From Heliocidaris tuberculata (lineage: Eukaryota; Echinodermata; Echinoidea; Camarodonta; Echinometridae): 64,000 nt of DNA. This document shows, one piece after another, positions 1 through 13,014 of this stretch. Within the stretch, counting starts at the first letter, position 1; every line of letters begins with the position of its first letter. The notes beneath the pieces were generated by a model, which did no database searches, was not told the origin of the DNA, and saw only the letters and a program-made list of their open reading frames with translations. Where the stretch lies: assembly GCA_025618425.1 (NCBI GenBank), contig CM046845.1, forward strand, positions 32,428,277 through 32,492,276, written 5' to 3'. Position numbers and translations under genes: made by a program.

Positions 1-107
1 ATTGTAAAGTAAATATGGTTGGGAGCCCATGCGAGAGCATACGCTTGTGAGCGGGGTTCCCATGGTCCCCCCCCCCCCCTCAAAAAATATAAATAAATAA
101 ATTGAAA

Positions 108-108
108 A

Positions 109-150
<42 letters not shown>

Positions 151-258
151 TTCAACCTTGGCAAAAATTTCGAAAGGGAGGACAGCTCTGGGGAACATTT
201 TTTTTCAAAACATTGATTTAAGCTACGCAACCATTATTCTCTCCTTTTCATTTCTCAC

Positions 259-317
<59 letters not shown>
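108..317. repeat. (AT)n tracts
   Basis: Alternating AT at about 117-144 and 262-317 within the last visible intron of gene A (1-429). The rest of 1-429 shows nothing recognisable. Confidence 0.9.
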
Positions 318-319
<2 letters not shown>

Positions 320-429
320 CATAGTAGATCGGCGAAGGCTGAGGCATGTGGCTCGGAATAGTTTAAATAAATACAAGTGCTTGTATTATAGTATTGTTAT
401 CTATATTATCGCATATGTGTTTTATATAC

Positions 430-759
430 CTCAACTGAAGAAGTAGTGAAGGCATAAAGGTCAGCTGGAATAGCTAAAGATACACCTATGATGATCAGAA
501 TTGTACCAACCGGTTTCATCACTTTCATACAAAAAGTTCGAAATCTGAAAAGAGAAAGCATCATAACAATACGCACCAGGGCCTAATAAGTTTATAACAC
601 ATTAATCAAAGAGAAGTAAACAGGAAACAAGACATGCAAGAAGAGGTAGCAGAATAATATATAGAGGAGACGAGAAGAAGGAGGAGGAGGAGTAGGAGGA
701 GAAGGAGAAGAAGAAGAAAAAAAGAAAAAGAAGAGGAAGAAGAAGAAGGAGAAAAGGAA

Positions 760-794
<35 letters not shown>

Positions 795-3700
795 AGAAGA
801 AAAAGAAGAAAAAGAAGAAGAAAAAGAAGAAGAAGAAGAAGAAGAAGAAGAAGAAGAAGAAGAAGAAGAAGAAGAAGAAGAAGAAGAAGAAGAAGATGAA
901 GAAGAAGAAGAGAAAAAAAAAAGAAAGAAGAAGAAGGAAAAAAAATGTTTGTAATGATTAAACTACCTCTAAATTTGCAATAATTTGTCACACCAGGGGC
1001 GGCGGAGCGTCATTTAAAGTGGGAGGGCACCAGCAAAAAAGGGCATTTTTGAAAAAAAGGGGCATCTGCAAGGCGTGAACAAAAAGCGAAAAAGGGGAAT
1101 CATTTTGTGGCATTGGTATTACCCTACAGTCCAATTAATAAATTATCAAGCACCATCCTCTTCATTTTGATTGTGGTTCTGGACACTGCTTCAGCTTCCC
1201 CAATTAGCAGTTGTATGTAATGGCCTAATGATTCATGTGCGAGGAAGCGAAGCGAGCGAGCAAAAATCTTTAAAGACCTATTTCTAATGCTGTAGTTCCT
1301 GGGATGTGCATTTATTAACAGCGATGTAATGAAAAATGACAACCTAATTCGGGGGAAATGTCGAATGATCTTTTAATTCGTACATTAACCCTGTCGTTTT
1401 TCTTTATGATTACATCGATATCAACATACTTAATGCGATCTGCTAGATTTATTACTGCCCTTACTTGAAATCATGGGCGCATTCGAGCTACGGAAAGATA
1501 AATCCTTTGCTTGGGGGGGGGGGGGGGGGGATAGGCATTGTGCCCTTCTTGCCTCCAGCTCCACTGCCTAACATTGTAGTTGTAGTACTATAGGTACCTG
1601 TTACTATAAAACCGCACTGATTCTTTGAAGCTAGATATAGCTATTTTTGTAAGAAACAGTGGGAAGTATAGGTAAAAGGAGGCACTTATCGAAAGAGCAA
1701 AGGGCACTTATCAGACATGGAAATGGGCACTTATAAGAGGTGAAAATGGGCACTTATGAGAAGAGGAAAAGGAAACATATTAGATAGGAAAAAGGACACT
1801 ATATCAGAAGTAAAGAGGGGGACTTATCAGATTTGAAAAGAGGCATTTATCAGAAGGGGAAAATTGGCACTTATTAGAAGGGAAAAGGGGCACCTATCAG
1901 AAGTAAAAATGCACTTATCAAAGGAGAAAAGGGCACATATTCGAGAGAAAAGGGGGCAATTATCAGATTTGAAAAAGGGGCATCTATCAGAAGGGAAAAG
2001 GGCACTTATTAGAAGGGAAACAGCGCACCTATCCGAAGTAAAATTGCACTTATCAGAAGGAGAAAATGGCACTTATTAGAAAGAAAAGGGCACTTATCAG
2101 AAGGGGAAAGGGCACTTATTAGAAACTTTAAGTGGCACTTTAGTAGTAAAAAGGGCACTTATCAGAGAGAAAATGGGCATATTTCCATAAATAAAAAGGG
2201 CACTTTGGGGGTACTTGAAAAAGTGTGGGCACTGTGCCCCCTGCCCCCCCCCCCCGGATGCGCCGCCTCTATGTCACACATCCGCAGTTCTTTTCTTGAC
2301 ATGATTTTTTTTCTCTTAAATGCTTGATGTTGTCACCCATCTCTTTAGGATCACAACATGTATAATATCATTTTTTCTGCTTATCATTTATTTTACAAAA
2401 TTGATTTGCATCAAATAAACTGAAATGAACAGTATGTACAAAAGCCTACATTGTTATTGATGAGATAACGAAAAGAGAGACCATAATTAAATAAAACCAA
2501 ACATACTTTGGGAATTTATGTGACACTCCTATTCCGATGAAGCACGGCACGACGAGAAGAGCTATCTGCTGTGCCATCTCACCATAAGGAGTCTGCAACC
2601 TGGAGCTACCCTCGGTGTATGGTGTGGCGTAGATGAGGAGGTTGAGAGGCATCATCCCCAGGGCAATGATGGAGGAGAAGAATGTCATCGTCAAGCTCAG
2701 GACAAAGTCGACATCGAGAAGGACACTGAATACATTGCTGAGCCAACCGCCAGGGCAGGTGCCAACAATCACGACGCCTAGAGCAGTAGTCGGACTGTCA
2801 CCTGGTCGGGCAAGATCGTAATGACTTTAATAATCAACATAATGGTTCGAACAGGAATAATTACTGAAATTTTGCCGCAGTAATCGACAACGACTATTCA
2901 TCTAGCAATCGTTTTGAATATTTTCATCGTAAAATGTTTTTAATATAATTAAGATATGACATTTGATAATGTAGAATATATATACTGATATGTTGCTTAA
3001 CGTAATGACCCGAACAGATATAATTCTAGAAAAAAATATTTTTCTGCCAAGTTAATGACCCGTCATAAACCTGTTTACCTGTTTACTAATGTATTTCAAT
3101 ATATGCATGTTTCCCTCCAGAATCCTTAGTTACCAACTCTTTAGTTCACCTGCTATGCATAATGGCATCTGTGTGGATGGAATACATCTTGCATAATAGT
3201 TGTTGCTATGTTGGGAAAGCATCTGGCAAGCTTTTGGGTCGTCAGAGTTGCTTTTTTCAAAAAGTATGCATAAAATTAATGAACAGGTCTATTAAGTAAT
3301 ATCAAGGGCAAAAATTCCTCCCAATAGTGACACAAGCACACCATCCTGTACTCGATTTGAAATAACTGTGGTATTGGGATTATTACTAGTGATTTTTTTT
3401 CTTTAGATTATAATGTTCAAATAAGTGAAATATGAAGAAAATAATCAATATACACTCTTTTTATTAAATCTAAACTTGCTGGTCATGCTTGTAATGCTTT
3501 GAACATGATAGCTAACACTCTTTAGGTTGATATTCTAAGATTGCATTTCAATATCATTGTCTCATAATAGGGGAAAATAAACGTCGTCATCCGACACCAG
3601 CAAACGAGTTTAAGCAACTTGGCACTGACCTACTGCAATCCTGGCGATGTAAAATGTCATTGCAGGCATGATGATGAACTGGCAGAAGATACCGATGATT

Positions 3701-4218
3701 ACACCCCATGGTCTCCGAACCCGCTTCCAGATCACCTGCATATCCATGGTACCACCCATAGACAGATAGCTGAGAACGAGCCATACCATCAACGTGTAGA
3801 TATAGATGGTCTGCAGGATGTTCGGCACACGTTTCACGGCAATGGTTTGAGAGCCGACCATGAGGATATCCACAGAGTCGTCTGCTCTGAACATGATCTG
3901 AAGGTCGCTGATGGAGATCAACTTTGCGTGGATCGTCACGGTCAGATTCTTGGGGAAGTCGTCTTCGGGTGTCACAGGAAAGGATTCGTCGACCAACAAT
4001 TCGAAGTTGACGAGGTTCCCGCTCTCGAAGGTTATGATACCGTCAGTCGTGACGACATCGACAGATATCGTCACATTGATACTCTCACCTTCAAAAACAT
4101 AGTAGGTATCTACAGGATAGGATACGTTAACTGCGCTGGTAATACCACACTGACCTCGAACATATGTCGAAGCTTGGAGAAAAGTTATGAAAATGACGAT
4201 GGCTGTAATCAAATTCAT
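430..4218 (-). CDS. SLC10-family transporter, gene A (partial, 3' exons off window)
   Basis: Three exons on the minus strand: 4218-3630, 2801-2507 and 544-430, with introns 3629-2802 and 2506-545 and a donor at 429. All sites are GT-AG and the frame is kept (phases 1, 2, 0). The start is an ATG followed by a signal peptide ending near residue 22, then QCG. Residues ~23-135 form an N-glycosylation-rich extracellular domain (NVS, NVT, NLT). Membrane segments begin at about residue 138. The SLC10 signature CPGGWLSN is at ~212-219, followed by the TM5-like MTFFSSIIALGMMPLNL. The 115-bp third exon matches exon 4 of genes B and C in length and phase. The exon with the ETGxQN sodium-site motif and the cytoplasmic tail should lie left of position 1. 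Family knowledge: sodium-coupled organic-anion/bile-acid-type carriers of the plasma membrane; substrate unknown. Unlike B and C, its first exon has no intron before the 196-codon point. Confidence 0.87.
660..946. repeat. (GAA)n purine tract
   Basis: About 285 bp of almost pure purine on the plus strand, mostly GAA, in intron 2 of gene A. Because the gene is on the minus strand, its transcript would carry (UUC)n. Confidence 0.95.
994..2271. mobile_element. Non-autonomous hAT-type element with internal minisatellite
   Basis: Flanked by the exact 8-bp duplication TGTCACAC (986-993 and 2272-2279). Termini are inverted repeats: left CAGGGGCGGCGGAGCG, right end reads TAGAGGCGGCGCATCC on the other strand. 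No transposase. The interior is largely a ~22-bp minisatellite. It lies in intron 2 of gene A. Confidence 0.88.
1676..2217. repeat. ~22-bp minisatellite (GGGCACTTATCAGAAG-type)
   Basis: About two dozen imperfect units built on GGCACTTATCAGAAGGGAAA, all inside the hAT element. ORFs on both strands here are by-products of the repeat. Confidence 0.9.
2802..3629 (-). other. Intron 1 of gene A
   Basis: 828 bp with GT donor at 3629 and AG acceptor at 2802. No repeat or ORF of note. Confidence 0.85.
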
Positions 4219-5111
4219 ATTTGCTTTTATGAATGTCCCGCTTGAAATGTAACTATAAACACAATATATTCTTAAATTTTGATAAATCTAGTTTTATATG
4301 TTCATCAAAACATTCCAGTGTTAACCTATTCCCACACAATATGAGAAAAGTAACAAAGAACAAAAGATGCACTGATGTTTCTCTGAGTGAGAAAAGCAAT
4401 TGAAAGTTCACGTTATTACTTGTTGATTATCGCAAAGCTTTTATCAAGGTACCATTGATGAAAAGGAACACTGTTGATAAATTTCAGAATCAAATATCAA
4501 AGCTCCTTGTGTCTGTGGACTCTTAAACAATTCCGATAAATGACTTCGTCATCACTGCGTCGCTTTTATAGGCATATTCAGGAATTGTATCACAATACTA
4601 ATATTCGTTGAATTTGTTTGCCAAGTAGGATTATTTATAGAGCCAAACTTCGCATCTTTATGATATGTGCATAGCGTATTCCATCATTAATAATTATTCA
4701 AGGTGTGTAGAAATTATAGTTTTGAGGGATAAAAGACAGGCCGAGCGAATTGTGACGAACTTGTCGCCTGGCAACCGGAAATAGGGATTTCACAAGTGAA
4801 CAACGAAGTTCGCAGTGGCTGGTCATGTATTTCTGCAACATTTCTGGAGCTACTGTTGTGTGTAAGATATCAAGGGAATCGGTAGATCATCTTGAATGAT
4901 ATCGTCAGTGATTCTTTAAACTGAGCGTATCTCAGACTTGTCTATTTGTCTTCAAACACTATTTAGAGAAGGTTGAGACTCCAAATAACGAAAATAGGGT
5001 GTGGTTATATGGAGATCAGTGCAGTCACTATCACGGGTTGTCACAAAGTCCTCAGCCCTCTGCAACGCCTTCATAGGTCTATTTAAAAAAAAATTAATCG
5101 GCAATTTTATG

Positions 5112-5166
<55 letters not shown>

Positions 5167-8100
5167 TAATTATTTCCTTATATTTCGGAAATGTACTATA
5201 AAGTTAGCAGAAATCAACGAACATAGGAGAAGTTGGAATTTCAAAATTGCCGTGAAGTGTACATACAAAACAGGTCCTTGGATTTTTCTAATTTGCCGAC
5301 ATACTTCAAAAACTTCAGAAATTGCAGACAGCAATTAGGTATATTGTCCTGACAACAATATTGAATAAGGGTGTCTCCTAGCCATCACAACCCTCTAACT
5401 ATGCCACTGACCATTTTCGTCCCATTTTAGATGTACACATGTATTTTGTAGCACTTCCACAGTATTAATCATAACTTGGTATTGATTTCATAACTCAAAG
5501 GCAGTGTACAGTAGTTATGAGGTACAGTGTGGTCTTCTTCTTATTGAGAATGCTCCTGAAATAACTCCAGTAAACCAGTTTGAATTATCTGGCCTCTCAA
5601 AGATTTACATCATATGTTATGATAAAGCTCATAAATTATATATAGTTTAAAATAAAACGGAAATGGCATATTGGAACAGATAAGCAGTGTGGTAAGGGTA
5701 GCAGGTAGCAAATGGGCCAAAACACTCACCATGGAATTCCATCACTGAAAAAAAAGAGGTTTGATCGTTGAGTGCAAGGTACACTCTCCTCATAATGTGA
5801 GTAATAAATGAAGATGCCAATGCGATAAGAAACAATTCATTTGTCATTTATCAGTGTCTTACGGTCGTAAAAACTACCACAGCATGCATATAACAATGAA
5901 CTCTGTTCGTAGTACCCTGTTGAGAAATTGAGTATTTTTCTAAGGTAGGATGGATTACTTTCATACTTTTCATTTAATGCTATAATCATTGTGAAATGTA
6001 TGTAGACAAATCCACATAATTAGAATGAATTAAAAATATATACTGACTATATCTGCATAATTTAAAATCTTTGAATTTCAATAATTTGTGCAAAAAAATA
6101 TAGCATCACAAAGACCAGAACACAAGCTTTGAGTAATGTCATCGGCTGCAATATTAATAGTTCGGAAGACTATTTTACAAGGTGAAACAGAAAATATTCC
6201 GAATTTCTCCCTGTGATTCCATTACCCATAAAGTTTGAGCTTTTCTGCGTTCAGTGAATAGTAAATTCCGAATGTCAATGTGTATCAGCTGACATGCATA
6301 ATTATATTTATCAGCATAAAACTCATTTGAGCTTTGTAAAAGCATAGCGAAAACATGTAAGCATATTCCGTTATGCCCTATTGATGCTGTTTCATTTCGG
6401 TCATTATCTTATTAAAAATATTCTGAAAAACATTGCCAAAAGGAAAGGATGTTAACAATGTTAACAATTCTAATTCTTCATTGAATCCCATGGGCCATGT
6501 ATGAATTCTCAAAAAATTGAATGAACCCATAATAATAAAAAAAATAAATATCATTCGAAAAGATATCGACTCACAAAATGTCAATGCGATAAGAGTTAAG
6601 GTGGCATGAGGATCGTGATCGTAACGAAATAAGAAAGGGTACGAGAAGTGCAATTTTTTACAAACATTTTCAGGCAGTTCTCATACATAGTACATAATTA
6701 TACTTGTTGAATGCATAATTGAAAACAATAATTGAATCATGATTGATTTAATAATTGAATACATATTAGAATACATAAATGAATTCATAACTGAATACAT
6801 AATTGAATACATATTGAATACATAATTATGCATAATAATGTAAGAAATCAACATGAATATTAGAGTGATACCTCAGGTGATGTATGGCAAGATTTGATAA
6901 TTTGGGTAATTCAGCATTATCAGTTCTTGATCTGAACAAGAAACAATCAGTCCAGGAAGTTAATTCCACAAGGTAAGACAATATACAATAAAGAGACCAT
7001 GATTTATGCTATCATTGAATGACTAAATATAGTCCCCCAACTGAATGATAAAAATATCATAAAGAAGGCAGATTTTATGATCATGAGGCGCCGCCTGCAG
7101 TATTAAATCATGACCCATTTGTTAAATGAATGTTGTAAGTAAACATCATAGCTCTAATCGGTTTTAAATAGACCCTGATAGCTTTTTCATAATGAGCGTT
7201 AGGTGAATATTACTACCATTAGAGCCATATACGGACCCAGGGTGGACTGAAAGAACCCCCCCCCCCCCCTCCCCCCGAAAAACAGTATGTGGTATGTGGG
7301 GTGGGTGGGATGCTGCTACCACTCTCCCATTTCCTGCTGAAGAGAATCAAGGACAGCCTGCTGTATTTGAAATCACGTTGAAAAACAAAAATTTTGCCCG
7401 CATATTCTTACAATCCTGGATATTCCCCTGATTGCAAACTTGATATGTAGGACAGGTCTATTGATTGATTTTGTCATCATACTCGTAATGATTATGCAGA
7501 GTAACCTACTTCAAGCTCATATCCTCCTATTCAATATTTTGAGTAAAGAACTGTTGAATTATTTAAAACTTAATTGCATAAAAAGGCATGTTCGAAAGAT
7601 TATGGCAGAAATATTATCGTTTCCTGCTCTTAAAAAAAAAATGGCCCCCGTCGAATTTTGTCTGTTTCAGAAGAGGTTGCCACATTAGGTAGATATTTAA
7701 TTATGTTGAGTGAAATATTTCACCTCCTGTGATCTTTATGTTGCAAAACCTTTATGTTTCATCATATCTCCTTCCTCCCTCAAGGATAACACATAAATAG
7801 TACTTTAATTATTCACCGAATATTACTTCTAAAATACACTTGAATCCTTGTTACAGCATTGCTCTCAAGTCATTGAAAATCAGACATTCGAATCCATAAT
7901 TTTTTGTTTGACAGGTAGACGCTTTATCGTTTGATCCAACTCGACCACTGGACTCCGCTGAAAAACAACCCCTAGGGCCTAGGACAACTGCCACCAAAGA
8001 CTATTACGTCAACCACCCACTATGACAATTATTCCGGACCATTATCTACATCCCCTTTAAAGAATTACCCCCCCCCCCCCTCCCCCCAATAACCATTTGG

Positions 8101-9352
8101 ACAACTATCTAGGGGGTAATTAGTCCCCGGGTAGTTGTCCTGGGAATCGTCACGGGGCAGGGGTCCGAGGGGATACTTGTCCGTAGGCAGTTAATTTACA
8201 GGGGTAGTTGTCTGATGTAGTAGTCCTGCTATTGGATATGTCCTAGAATCCTACCATTCATTACTCATCACCTGTAAATTTAACACTGCCATCTATCCAT
8301 CTTTAACTGAATCTGTTTTAGACATCGATGATCTGAGACCGAGTCTGATCTGAGTGGAGAATGGCCGAAATGTATTAATGACATCGTAGATGGCAGCATG
8401 GGGTTCACTCATCTGTTCATCCAGAGCCATTTATACACAGTGTTTGACCAACTCAGTTACAGTTTGACACAATATTGAGCATGTTCTTTTGTATATGCTT
8501 GCCCAATAAAGCATCATGCGCCATAATATTGTTACCTATATACTGAAACCGAGTTGGCCAAACTATGTGTATATACATGGATCTGCACATGAGATTATAG
8601 GATCTCTGTGGATTCACTAATCAAATTTACAAATAAGATTTGATACGTAAAACATTTAACATGCGTAAGATTATACAGTCAAATCATATAAGTATTCAGG
8701 GAAGGGGGCAGCGATAAAAAACAACAACCATTTTGATAACATCATGATCATATTGGACAAAATTGACTGGGAAAATTATCATGAGCGAAATAAAATAAGA
8801 GCATGGAATTATAGATGGAAGATGAGCATCGTTAATAAAGTACCTCTATAAGATGTAAGTGAAAAGTTATTGTACTGTTGATTCAGTATGTGTTATTCAT
8901 CAGATTTCAATAGTCACTGTTTGACAATAAGGTTGAAAAGTTCAAAACAAGCACCAATGTTTGATAAGTCGGAGATGGACCAATACGGATCGAGAGTTCA
9001 TAGAAAGTGACTTTAGCTACCACATGACCTGAAAGACAATCAGTAAAGACCACATTTTAAATTTTTCTTGGATATTTTTTTTCATTGAAAGAGGTATTAA
9101 AGTACATGACTTTAGCGATCACCTGTCCATAAAGACCACATTTTGAATTTTTTAACAGGGGTTCTCACAGACTGAAATAACTATCAACGAAACAGTATAA
9201 AGTCTACCTACCCATAAAGGCCACCTTTCTTGTCTTCCTTGATATACCTTTATATACAGGTTGACTGGATTCAACAAGACAGGTTCAAATCCGTGCTATT
9301 ATTCATTTAAAGTGGCATGAAAATAATCGACGTTTCTAATGCGTTTCAAGTC
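4219..9352. other. Intergenic, 5' side of gene A
   Basis: AT-rich DNA upstream of gene A. It has a (CT)n tract at 5118-5163, an AT-rich ATTGAATACATA-type array at about 6700-6840, C-runs near 7258 and 8067, and a GGACAACTAC-rich patch at 7970-8225. No convincing gene or promoter motif. Confidence 0.6.
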
Positions 9353-10838
9353 GTCGCAGTCAGCAGCGTCACTAGAGGGGGTGGGGGTGTCACACCCATT
9401 CAAAATTGCTCTCGGCAAATGCGCCACCTCTGCCGGAAAAAAAAGGAGGGGAGAAAAGAGAGGGGGAGAGGAAAGAGAAAAGGAAATGAAGAAAAGGGAA
9501 AGGAAAGGAAAAACAGAAAGGAAAGAAGGAAAGGAAAAGTGAAGGAAAGAAAAAAATAGAAAACAATAGAAAGTTAATATTTGGACAAAAGGCGTCAGCG
9601 CCCCCCCCCCCCCACCCTTGGGAAAATGATCGGGGGGGGGGGTATGTCTCATTGAGGCCTGTACGACATCCGCGTATATGACTTTCTGAAAAGCGCCCTA
9701 ATCGAGGATTTAAGTCGTGAGGATTTTGATACCCTATTCAGGGAAACCCGCAAAAAAAATCTGATTTTTAGATCCTTAACAGGGATTTTTGAGATTTTGC
9801 ATAGTATTGTACACCCTATTCGAGGAGTGGTTCTTTTTGGCCCTTTTTTGGCCAAAAGGAAGAGTTAAATACAAATATTTACTTTGGAACACATTAGAAA
9901 ATGATGTTTTCATTGAAAGAATAGAAAAGAACCTCTTTGGATTCATAAAAAAATATCAACGGGAAGATTTTCAGATGCCGAATGGTACTGTCAAATTTCC
10001 AACCCTATTCGAGGATCTTTTCTCATCACTAGTGAATTTGATGCCCTTTTTCATATTTTTTTTTTAATCATATGTTTTATTGTTTCATAATCAAATAGAA
10101 TCATAAAATTTACAAATAATTAGCAGTTATTGTAAAAAGGGAAGAAAAAAGTAACAAGAACATTTCATAAAAAGACATATTATAAAAGACAGAACCACCA
10201 TGATTAAATTATGTCCAAGAAAGCACAGCTCCCTCGAAGACCCTCTGCTCCATAGCACACATATTGAGGAGTGCCTCCTCCCTTCAAAGATCCCCAAGCC
10301 GGAACAGTCTCCATACCCAATTTCTCAGCCACAAATTACATATACTTTATTCCACACAATCAAAATTTACTCCTACTCAAATTACCAAAAGATTACACTT
10401 TTCCAAACTCATCTCCTCTAATCTTTATCATCATAATTCATATTATTGTATAGAGCCTGAACCGGACCCGAAGTTCTACGACAGTGAGAAAATACATCAT
10501 GAAATTATAAAGAAATAATGTGCCAAAACACATTCCAATACCATTTTAACTATCCCAAACCCAGGGCGCGCCATGATAACACTGGGAAAATCAGTGAGTG
10601 GAGACAGCAAATTAACACGATACCTAAAAGGAGTAATAGCAACGGAAAATCATGGTGATTCCAAACAGCAAAACAATGACATAAATATTCAGTGTACCAA
10701 TACACAGCATACAAAATCATTAAGTCTGAAAGATACACAGTATATATACAAATAAACTGAATTTGAGGGGCATGAAAAAATTATGAATATTATATCTTAA
10801 ACAAAATCATAGATCAAATCGCCATTTTTTAAAGTGTA

Positions 10839-11038
10839 CACTGTAAAAAAATATCTGTAATTTTACAGCAAATCTGGTGTCAGCAGAGTCGCCATAACTT
10901 CTGATGTAAAAATACAGATTAGTTGTTATTTTTTCCTATGACACTGATGTACAAATAACATCAGATTAGCTGTTATGGGTAAATACAGAACTAATCTGTA
11001 TTTTTTTTCCTGTAAAAATACAGATATTTTTTACAGTG
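10839..11038. mobile_element. Palindromic MITE with CACTGTAAAA ends, nested in the hAT element
   Basis: Left CACTGTAAAAAAATATCTGT and right ATACAGATATTTTTTACAGTG are inverted. A flanking TA on both sides fits a 2-bp duplication. CACTG ends suggest the CACTA/EnSpm class, by inference. Confidence 0.7.
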
Positions 11039-11213
11039 TAAAGTAAGTTTATTTCTTTCCTTGGCTAAATGGTACTCAATTTCTTTTTGTTTTTTATGAA
11101 ACTCTTAAATAGGTCAACATCACCCTTTTTCATAATGTTCCTGTTTTTGATACCCTAAATTCCCCGGATTACCCGTCTGGTGGTGAAAAAACAACCCTTT
11201 TTTCTCGTTTTCA

Positions 11214-11312
11214 TGGACGCGGATGCCGTACAGGCCTCAATGATACATACCCTTGATGCCGTACAGGCCTCAATGATACATACCCTTGATGCCGTACAGG
11301 CCTCAATGATAC
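11214..11312. repeat. Three 33-bp tandem units
   Basis: Three near-perfect copies of a unit starting GATGCCGTACAGGCCTCAAT, just before a C/G homopolymer run inside the hAT element. Confidence 0.9.
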
Positions 11313-11489
11313 ATACCCCCCCCCCCCCCGGGGGGGGGGGGGCGTATGATCAAGATCTCTACATCTGCGATTTTCTTTTATTATCAATTGTGGGGGGAAA
11401 TTTGGGCGCAGCATTTTTGTCGGCAAATTTGGGTGTCACATCCCCCCCCCCCCCATTCAAAACGTTCTAGCGACGCCCCTGGTCGCAGT

Positions 11490-12489
11490 ATATGAACAGA
11501 TGAATACTGAAGAGTGATGTGTTGTAACAATCACACAATATATATCAGTGCCGTAGATGTGAATATAAATGTGTAGTTTATTCTACCAAGGAGTATTCTA
11601 CGAAACATTTGTAATTTTATTCAACAATAAAACCAAAGGTATCTGTCCGTAAAATCAAACTTACTCGCTTCAAGATATGTTTTTATCGAGTTAAATTTAT
11701 AAACTCATAATGTTTGATGACTATTTGACGACTGTTTGTAATAACCAAGTCACAACAACAAGACCGACGCTAGACTGACGAAAGCCTAAACAATAAATGA
11801 CGATATCCCGAATGGCCGAGTATCGGTCCGTCTGGAGTCGGTGTGACTGATAACATCGTGCATGGTAGGGAGCTTCAAAACACGCCAACAAAGAACAAAT
11901 ATAAATGCACGTATTTGGTGTGAATAAAATGAGATATTCGCAAGTAAGTTCAACAAAGAAAGTCAGATATCTCTTGTCGCCGTTCAGTTCATCCTTGACA
12001 ATAACATCGTAGATTGCATTCGTCTAAACCATATCAACTATTTTTTCACAAGCATTGATCCATGATAATTTACGATTGCGCTTCTTAATCGAACAGCGCT
12101 CAAACTCAGTATACCACATTCCCTGCGCTCTATTTGTTAATCATATTTTTTGTTGGTCCATCCATGAGGCCCATGCATGCAGAGATTTGATTGGTCTTCG
12201 ATCTTCGTGCATGATACTCTCTGACTCTTCTAAATTTCGCCTGGAAAAGGTTAGTTATCTTATTTTTTTAAAACCGTTAATTTTATATTTTAAAGTAAAT
12301 AAACATGCTTTAAAATGCAATATGGGGAAATACCTGACTGTACATGATATTAGGTTAAGAATAATGTAGGCAAACCTATGAGTATCATTATATTTCCAGG
12401 CATAGTCATTCTGCATTACTCAGTATGGTAAGTAAGAATATACTTTACAGCATTACACAATATAATACTAATGGAATATAGACCTATAC
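11490..12489. other. Intergenic, no gene seen
   Basis: Short open frames only; none resembles a known protein. Confidence 0.5.
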
Positions 12490-13014
12490 CAGGTGTCCAA
12501 AAAAAGGCAGAACAGCAGATTTTCAGTACTTTGCCTTCAAATGGTTTATATTTTTTTAAATCATTGGGTAAAGCATCTTCTACCAAAAAGAATGATACCA
12601 AGATCACTGAATTTGGTTAGGTAATTTTGATTCTATGCCCTTTTCTTAAAACGCAGTCATTTTCAAATTTCGCTTGATTTTTGCTACCGATGAGTGTAAG
12701 ATCGTATCGGGAATGGGTTTTAGTGAGCTGTAGCTCGGGAAAAGTGGAAACGACGCTAATAATTATTGTACATTCCATATGAAAGGCCATTCCTGACACA
12801 ATTCTACCCTCATCGGTCAAAAAAAACAGGCGAAATTTGAAAATGACTGTATTTTAAGAAACGGGCATAGAATCAAAATTGCTTAACCAAATTCAATGAT
12901 CTTGACATCATTCTCTTCGGCAGAAGATGTTTTACCCTTTGATGTAAAAATATATATATACTTTTCGAAGGCAAAGTACTGAAAATCCGCTGTTCCGCTT
13001 TTTTGGGACACCCG
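12490..13014. mobile_element. Inverted-repeat MITE, unclassified
   Basis: Left arm begins AGGTGTCCAAAAAAAGGCAG and continues CAGATTTTCAGTACTTTGCC. The right arm ends with the complement (GGCAAAGTACTGAAAATCCG ... GGGACACCC). Secondary inverted matches include TTTCAAATTTCGC and CGAAATTTGAAAATGAC. ~525 bp, no coding capacity. Confidence 0.75.

Larger units (their letters stand above)
9361..11481. mobile_element. Non-autonomous hAT-type element
   Basis: Exact 8-bp duplication GTCGCAGT at 9353-9360 and 11482-11489. Left end is CAGCAGCGTCACTAGAGG; right end reads CAGGGGCGTCGCTAG on the other strand. Both subterminal parts carry GTGTCACA(C/T)CC followed by CATTCAAAA. No transposase frame. It contains a nested palindromic MITE and three 33-bp tandem units. 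Confidence 0.87.

Noticed and set aside
602..991. Leu-rich 129-codon frame on the minus strand
   Set aside because: Pure product of the (GAA)n tract.
1827..2079. Frames on both strands with a repeated peptide (SDKCPF / LSEGKRA)
   Set aside because: They come from the 22-bp minisatellite in the hAT element.
3619..4245. 208-codon plus-strand frame
   Set aside because: Antisense shadow of gene A exon 1, which has a signal peptide, family motifs and splice sites.
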